The notes under the pieces were generated by a model. The model saw only the letters and a program-made list of their open reading frames with translations, had not been told where the DNA came from and made no database searches. The translations under genes were made by a program, and so were the position numbers. A DNA stretch of 64,000 bases from Nageia nagi (Eukaryota; Pinophyta), in assembly GCA_050084985.1 (NCBI GenBank), contig JBITNC010000001.1, forward strand, positions 113,150,001-113,214,000, written 5' to 3'. How positions within the stretch are numbered: position 1 is the stretch's first letter; every line of letters begins with the position of its first letter. This document shows, one piece after another, positions 57,900 through 64,000 of this stretch.

Positions 57900-58880
57900 T
57901 ATCATAACCCATAAAGATGTATTTTTTAGCTCATTTGTCTAACTTTTTTCTCTTCTTAGAAATGATGTAGGAGAATGCTTCATAACCTAACACCCTAAGG
58001 TGTGAAATATTAAGTTTTCTTCCTGACTATGCTTCAAAATGAGTTTTACCTTGAATAGCTTTTATGGAACACCTATTCAAGGTGTAAATAGCAGTGCTCA
58101 TAGCTTTACCCCATAAAAAAATAGGAAGATTACCCAGCATGCATCTAGCCATTTCCATAATTATTCTATTTTTCCTTTCAGGAACACTATTCTACTGAGG
58201 AGTGTAAAGAATCATAAACTACATCTTGATTCCATAGTTAGCATAATAGTCATTGAACTCATTGTTGTTATATTCTTCTCTATTATCTAGTATCAACATC
58301 TTGATTTTAAAGTTAGTTTGATTCTCAATAAAAGCCTTAAAAATCTTAAAACTCTCAAAGGTTTGATCCTTGTGCTTAAGTAGATGCCCAAAGGTCATCC
58401 CACTAAAGTCATTAATGAAGGTCAAGACATAAGATGCTCCTCCAAGCAACTTATTCTGAAATAAATGTATCAAATCTAAATGCACAAGTTGAAGAGGTTG
58501 AAATGCTTTTGTTGCCTTATCTTTTTTAAACTTTTGTTGATGTATCTTGCCAAGAATGCACTTCTTACATAGACCAACCGAAGGAAAAATTGAAGGTAAA
58601 CCTTCCACAAGTTCTTGGTCTTTCATGAATTGAATACTCTTATGGTTAAGGTGCCCTAAATGATGGTGGTAAAGATTATCTTTAGAATACACACTATAAT
58701 AAAGACACATCATTGATAGAGCTTGATCCACAATGTAGAGGTTATCTTTCATAGATCCTTTAACCAAACTGGCAAGTCCTTTCTTAATGTAATAGGATTA
58801 TGAGTTGAACTCAAAAAAGTACCCTTTTGTAGCAACTTGGATCATAGAGAGAAGGTTCATCCTTAACTTAGGAACATAGA
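57900..58880 (-). pseudogene. E3 integrase
   Basis: An open frame, 58,767-58,219 (182 codons), covers pre-integrase (NLYIVDQALS), the zinc finger HHLGHLNHKSIQ...LCKKCILGK, the core VHLDLIHLF (first Asp kept), FINDFSGMTFGHLLKHKD, MLILDNREEYNNNEF (second Asp kept). The third acidic residue block follows in another frame (QNSVPERKNRIIMEMARCML). Best-kept integrase in the E family in this window; the D-D-E residues are all visible. Confidence 0.9.
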
Positions 58881-58899
58881 GAACATTTTCAAGAACCTT

Positions 58900-59886
58900 T
58901 TCATGAATCAGAGTTATCACCTATCTTAATCGCATCTTTTTTATACTTTTGAAAGGTCTCAAATTTTTCCTTTTCAAAGCATAGGTGATTAGTGCAACCA
59001 AAGTCAACAATCCATTCAAACAAAAAGGAGCAAGACAAGGAGTAGAGCATTGCAACAAAACCATCATGAATATTCTTCTTACCTTTGAAGTTCTTTACAT
59101 TTCCATTGCCTTTATTCTTTTTCTCTTTTTTCTTGAAGTGGTTGTTGTTGCCATTATTCCTATTGCTATTGTGGCCATTGCCTCTTTTCTTAAACTTTTT
59201 GGAGAAATAAGGATAAGATTTCTTTTGATGGTTCAACTTCTTCTTAAAGGGATTTTTGGTTGCTCCAAGAGCAATGTTATTATCTTTAAGAGAAGAAATC
59301 AACACCTTATTAGTAAAATTTTCCTCATACTTCAAAAGGTGCCTAGAAAGGTCTCAAGGGAGAACACATCTTCTTCATCATCAAGCCTTACTTTCATAAT
59401 TATCACAAAGTTTTCAAACTTTAAATAAAAGCTTTGAAAATTGATAAATACCATGAACTCATCATTGATCTAATTGCATCCACAAGTAATAAGTTGGGTC
59501 CTTAAGTCCATGATTTTATTCAAGTAGATGGCAACATTTTCATCTTTCCCTTGATAAGATTGAAGCAACTTTTGAAGAATGGTAAATCTTCTTAAAAATT
59601 TTGAACTAAGGTAGATTTTCTTAAGCTTATCCCAAGCTTCTTTTATTAAAGTTGAAGAGGAAATTATTAGGAGCACATCATTTGAAATTGCATGATAAAT
59701 CATGGAGGTTGCCAACTCATTCTTCATGTTGTAAGCCTTTAGTGCCTTATCATCTATAGGAGGTACAAGGTTTTCATTCACTATTTGCCATAGCTTTCTT
59801 ACCTGCAACTCACCTCTCATCTAAGGTTTTCAAATTTCAAAGTTGAAACCATCAAGAATGTGTTTAGGTAAAAAAGAGTCTCCCAT
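58900..59886 (-). pseudogene. E3 gag and protease
   Basis: ATG at 59,886 (MGDSFLPKHILDGFN), then 59,820-59,470: RGELQVRKLWQIVNENLVPP, NELATSMIYHAISNDVLLII, AWDKLKKIYLSSKFLRRFTI, NVAIYLNKIMDLRTQLITCG. 59,335-58,901: INTKVL-type, then NNHF joined straight to a Lys-rich tail; the zinc knuckle present in E4 is missing here. Protease start EWIVDFGCTNHLCFEKEKFE (D-S-G is D-F-G). Confidence 0.85.
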
Positions 59887-59889
59887 TTG

Positions 59890-62450
59890 CTACACAAAAT
59901 GTGAAATAATAAGCATGTGATTTAATAAATAATATTAAATGTTAAATTTTAACCAAGTAAATAATACATGTTATATTTAACACTATAGACATGCTTGATT
60001 AGATTCATAAGTGTAAATGTTTTACAACTCAAATAATCTATGTACCCAAATACATTTCATATCTCAAGAAACATAGATGTAGAGTGACATTGTTGAGGCT
60101 TGTTTTTTTACCTAAAATTAGGCCTTCACCTAGATTCCCAAACAAGAGGAGCCCAAGTACTACCAATTCTCAACCAGTTCACCTTGATTAGTTTTATACT
60201 CTCATAAGGAGAAGTACCTACTATTTTCCAAGGTTATGATATTTATTGGATTTACCAAATTATTAATCTTAATTAGGTTTCAAGTAGTTCTCCTAAGTTA
60301 TTAGGATAATCCTTTAATGAACATGCAAACATGTGGTATCAGTACACACATGCCTATCCATCTATTAGAGTTATGTCTAGACCAACAGAGGACTTAGGGG
60401 CAATTGAAAACTATAGACTTTTCACCATTTAGATCCTTGGGCTTAAAGGCTTTAGTCTACCTATTCTCACCTCATGGCTCTCCAAACAAGTCATGTTGTG
60501 GAATGTATGAGCAAATGTGTTCATTTTAAGGGGTTGCTCATATTAATGTTTATGTTTTGTTTGTATAAGCAAATAAATCAAAAAATGAAATATGAAGTAG
60601 AGAGCATAAATAAAATATCATCCATTTAAATTTTGAAACCTAAGTGTCTAATGGGTTTTGTTTAACAACCCCTAAAGGACATCTTTACATCATTCCTAAT
60701 TTTGCACAAGTCCATTCTTGCATAAAGAAGTAGCTTGCATCATAACTTAAGATTTTAAGTGATAAGCATGCATTATTTGACTTTTAAAAAACTAAGTATC
60801 TAACTTAAAAAATTAATTTAATTCCTTAAGCATGCATAAAAAAAATTAAATTCTAAGCATATATCATTAACTTAAACATTTAAGTACTGAACATGCATTA
60901 TATAAGCATAAGCATGCATTAACTTAACAAATAAGTTTTAAGCATGCATAAAATTTAAGTATTAAGCATACATTTATTAACTTAACAAATATTTTTTTCT
61001 TTTTAAAAGCATTATTAGCTTAAAAAATTAACTATGCATACTAGATAAAAAATTAAGTTAGAAATTTATACAAATTCCCTCCTTTTTACTTAAAGATTTA
61101 GCCCTAAAAGGAGCATACTAAATAATTTATCCTTAAAAGTATTTGCATGGTAAAAAAAAAAATTTAAGTATACATTCATTATAATTTTAATTTTAAGTAA
61201 AGATTCTTTTAGTAGACAACATAAATAAGTCATCATTACTTAACCATAAAAAAAAGAAGGGAGAAATCTAGAATTCACTTTATGCATTTAATATGACTAA
61301 TAAGCCCACACTCCACTTGAGTGTACCCACCACAATTAATGCTTTTTGCCCTCTTTTTTACTCCATGCATAAGTGAAATTAAGTCATGTCCTGATAAAAA
61401 AAAAGGGGGTTTGCTTGTAAGAAAGTAAACAAAAAATAAATACCTCAAAAAAAAAGGATATGTTTGCTTCTAAAGAGCTTGCAAGTATTAAATGAAAAGG
61501 AGACCCATGCAAAGTTAATGCTACTTTTTTTTTCAAGCATTCCAAAGAAATAAAAAAATACTTTAATTCAAAAAAAATAAATTCTTGTAGGTAAAAAGAT
61601 GATCCCCTTCCCTTCCCAAGAAGGAGAATACATTGCTTTTGAAAGTGCATTTAAAAAAGCATGGAAGCAATCAATCAAAAAATATTAAATGTTACTTTTC
61701 CCAACAAAAGGAAAAGAATTAAGGAAGGAACTTAGGTTTTAAGTGAGTGGTGGTGACAAAGGAAGGAGAAGAAAAAAATTCAAATTTGGGATAGACACTC
61801 CTAAGTCTAGCTAATGGTAGCCAGTGTGGCAAGATGGAAGGTCATCCGAGAGGGTGAGATGTTTGCGAAGAAGTGAAGGGCCTAGTGGTTGACGAGAGGA
61901 GCATCGATGGCAAGAGGAGCATCAAATGGAGGATGTTGAGCTACCAATGAGGGGGGGTGCATTAGGAGGCCTCAAGTATGCGATACTGAGTAGAGGAGGG
62001 ACTATGAGGAGGTGGATAAAGGAGGACCAACTTGTAGAGTCTATCACATTGAGAGGTTATCATTGCTTTGCCTAGATAAGAGAGGGAGGAAGGAGACTCA
62101 GGTGAAGAAGAGGAGGCTAATAAGGAGCCACATATCATAGATCACCACATGAGAGTCCACCCAGTCTTATCTATCTCTGTGCAGACCATTTTTTCGATGC
62201 TCCCTCTCCTCCCATTACCCACATGATGACCTTCTCCAAGGCCTTTGAGAAACTTTTGGAGGGACGACACAAATGTTTATTTTTCTTAAATAAAAAAGTG
62301 CTCCCTTCCCCTTTTTTATCAAAAAAAATACTCCATGAATTTTTTTTTTATATACTAATCTCATTGAAAGAAAATTAACCACATTTTTACTAAAGGTTAA
62401 TAATTTTTTTTTATTTTTAGCCATATTTTCAAAGAAAAATTAGTTAAACA
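59890..62450 (-). other. E3 leader region
   Basis: Non-coding. Block conserved with E1/E4 at 60,090-60,710; decayed minisatellite 60,730-60,990; AT-rich; GC-richer block 61,780-62,220 with GAGGAGG/AGGAGGCT words; then element H. Minus-strand frames (61,384-61,650; 62,215-62,424) show no domain. Confidence 0.6.
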
Positions 62451-62925
62451 TGTTGTGTGTGGAGCATGATTGTTCAGAGTTCTTTATTTCAGTCGGATGT
62501 ATACCCAGGAAGCTAAAAATGTTTGTAAAATTACCTTGTAAAAATATGGTAATTTTTAGTCAATCTAGGCCGTTTATTAGGCAAATAATCTGACGGTAGA
62601 ACTTATGTTTGGTTTAGGGCTTTTTTCCTAGATAAAAACCCCTCTTTTTGTATGAGGGCATGGTAACAGATGTGATTTGGTGAGCAAGAAATAGAGACGT
62701 CAGACTGTGAGAGAAAACAGAGGATATTACAGCAGATCTGCTATAGGTTGTATTTCTTCACTTTGCTGGATAATAGAAAGGAAGGATTGGCTATTTGGTG
62801 TGGACGTAGCCCAAACTAGGTGAACCACGTATATCTGTGTCTCTCTTATTTATGCATTTTTTGGGTTTATATTTTCTGCTATATTTTATATGCTCCATTG
62901 CTCCGAAATATATAATTTTCTAACA
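62451..62925 (+). repeat. H 5' LTR
   Basis: Likely TGTTGTGTGTGGAGC to TTTTCTAACA. The end is fixed by the primer-binding site; the start is inferred from TGTT...AACA symmetry, and the 3' LTR is outside the window. Confidence 0.75.
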
Positions 62926-62927
62926 AT

Positions 62928-62940
62928 TGGTATCAGAGCC
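62928..62940 (+). other. H primer-binding site
   Basis: TGGTATCAGAGCC, perfect initiator tRNA-Met type, two bases after the LTR end. Confidence 0.95.
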
Positions 62941-63000
62941 GAAGGTCTATTTGGCTGATAAACTCACAGGAAAGAAGAATTCCTTGTTTGAGTGGGAGCA

Positions 63001-63705
63001 ATGGCGGAAGATGGTAAGTTTAGGGTCGAGAAATTTAATGGCCAAAATTTCTCACTATGGAAGATGCAGATGGAAGATTATCTATATCAGAAAGATCTAT
63101 ACCTACCATTGGGCAGAAAAACAAAGAAGCCGATGGATATGACAAATGAAGAGTGGAACCTTCTCGATAGAAAGGCACTCGGAGCAATACGGTTGAGCCT
63201 CGCTGCATCAGTTGCCTTCAACATTTTGAAGGAAACAACAACAGAGGGTTTGTTTCAGACATTATCGAAACTATATGAAAAACCCTCGACCTCAAACAAG
63301 GTATTTCTTATGAAACGGTTATTTAATATGAAGATGTCGGAAGGTGGATCTATTGCAGATCATTTAAATGATTTTAATACTATTACAAGTCAGTTAAGTT
63401 CTGTAAAGGTAGACTTTGATGATGAAGTTAGAGCTCTATTATTCTTGTGCTCATTACCAGAAAGTTGGAATGGTTTAGTAATGGCCATTAGTAACTCTGT
63501 GTCTGGATCTAGTACTTTAAAGTTTGATGATGTTATCGGTGCTATTCTTAGCGAGGAAATGCGACGAAAAAGCTCCGGTGAGACATCAGGAAATGCTTTG
63601 AGTGCAGATTCTAGGGGAAGAAAAATGGAAAAAGGAAAGAGCTCAGGATATTGTAGTAAATCAAGGAAAAGTAGATCCAAGTCCAGATCAGGGATAGAGT
63701 GCTAG
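63001..63705 (+). CDS. H gag (UBN2-type copia gag), cut by a stop in the zinc knuckle
   Basis: ATG at 63,001 opens MAEDGKFRVEKFNGQNFSLW and a 234-codon frame: the usual plant copia gag N-terminus, then LLDRKALGAIRLSLAASV, LYEKPSTSNKVFLMKRLFNM, SIADHLNDFNTI, DDEVRALLFLCSLPESWNGL, SEEMRRKS. It ends in a basic SKSRKSRSKSRS tail with EC then TAG at 63,703-63,705. Reading on gives KCGKKGHLKRDC, so the stop replaces Trp in the C-W-K-C of the C-x2-C-x4-H-x4-C zinc knuckle (TGG to TAG). A GTG at 62,992 would add three residues in frame; ATG is preferred. Capsid/nucleocapsid precursor. Confidence 0.9.
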   Translation: MAEDGKFRVEKFNGQNFSLWKMQMEDYLYQKDLYLPLGRKTKKPMDMTNEEWNLLDRKALGAIRLSLAASVAFNILKETTTEGLFQTLSKLYEKPSTSNKVFLMKRLFNMKMSEGGSIADHLNDFNTITSQLSSVKVDFDDEVRALLFLCSLPESWNGLVMAISNSVSGSSTLKFDDVIGAILSEEMRRKSSGETSGNALSADSRGRKMEKGKSSGYCSKSRKSRSKSRSGIEC

Positions 63706-64000
63706 AAATGCGGAAAGAAAGGACACCTAAAGAGAGACTGTAGATCTCGGAAGGGAAAAGAAGGAGATGCACAGCAAGAAAACAATCATGAAGCAAATGT
63801 GATAGGTGAGATGTTACAATATGCTTTGATTCTTTCTTTCAAAAATATTAATAATTCCTGGGTGGTAGATTCAAGGGCCTCATTCCATGCCACACCTGAT
63901 AAGAAATATTTTCATGACTATGTTCAAGGAGATTTTGGACAAGTTTGTTTGGGGGATGATAAACCTTGTAAAATTGTTGGAATGGGTAAGGTTCTTGTAA
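63706..64000 (+). pseudogene. H zinc knuckle and protease start, cut by window edge
   Basis: Continues the gag frame: KCGKKGHLKRDC, acidic linker, SWVVDSRASFHATPDKKYFH, VQGDFGQVCLGDDKPCKIVG. WVVDSRAS is the copia protease site WVVDSGAS with Gly changed to Arg (GGG to AGG). No further stop to the edge, so only two disabling changes are visible, both fitting G-to-A. Confidence 0.88.

Larger units (their letters stand above)
54890..62450 (-). mobile_element. E3: copia element, minus strand, inserted in E4
   Basis: Minus-strand element: leader (62,450-59,890), gag, protease, integrase, reverse transcriptase, RNase H, 3' untranslated block, purine tract, 3' LTR. The 5' LTR would be beyond element H, which interrupts the leader at 62,451. 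It inserts at the E4 RNase H end. Most frames are broken but the integrase keeps a 182-codon open frame. Confidence 0.87.
62451..64000 (+). mobile_element. H: copia element of a second family, cut by the window edge
   Basis: 5' LTR, primer-binding site and a long open gag, then protease, running off the right edge. It differs from the E family in LTR, gag sequence and its much lower decay, so it is the youngest element here. It sits in the E3 leader; the left flanking bases AAACA could be half of a target duplication. Confidence 0.88.

Overview
The window is repeat-rich nuclear DNA from a land plant. I see no intact host gene. A gymnosperm outside the pine family is my best guess, by inference: degenerate TTTAGGG-type repeats, deeply nested and old Ty1/copia and Ty3/gypsy LTR retrotransposons, and an inserted plastid fragment that carries ndhD, a gene absent from pine-family plastomes. 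Almost every reading frame is a decayed retroelement; stops, frameshifts and G-to-A/C-to-T changes are common. Only the element cut by the right edge still has a long open gag frame.

Layout. 1-3,164: telomere-like repeats facing inward (TTTAGGG strand on the left, CCCTAAA strand on the right) around the remains of a CACTA (En/Spm) transposase. 3,165-14,148: two related non-autonomous LTR elements, A and F, full of minisatellites, with telomere-like DNA at their ends and an inverted LTR copy between them. 14,150-14,880: a two-unit satellite mixing telomere-like and AT-rich DNA. 14,935-44,258: minus-strand Ty3/gypsy DNA. A truncated copy (G1, gag-protease) shares an LTR with a long element (G2) whose order, read on the minus strand, is LTR, gag, protease, RNase H, reverse transcriptase, RNase H, integrase, an unidentified 3 kb coding remnant, LTR. 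Three later insertions split G2: a copia element (E1) in gag, a gag-protease-only LTR element with target duplication in the reverse transcriptase/RNase H gap, and a plastid psaC-ndhD fragment in the integrase.

44,281-64,000: more copia copies of one family. E2 (minus, truncated) is cut by E4 (plus); E4 is cut by E3 (minus); E3 is cut by an unrelated younger copia (H) that runs off the right edge. E4 and E3 point at each other, giving a very large imperfect inverted repeat.

Nothing here looks like a functioning novel system. The points most worth a second look are the plastid insert, the RNase H placed before reverse transcriptase, the gag-only element, the telomere-repeat/LTR junctions with inverted duplication, a possible leader intron before gag in the copia family, and a 131-codon decayed frame of unknown origin in element F. 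Domain calls were made by reading translations by eye; no database search was possible.
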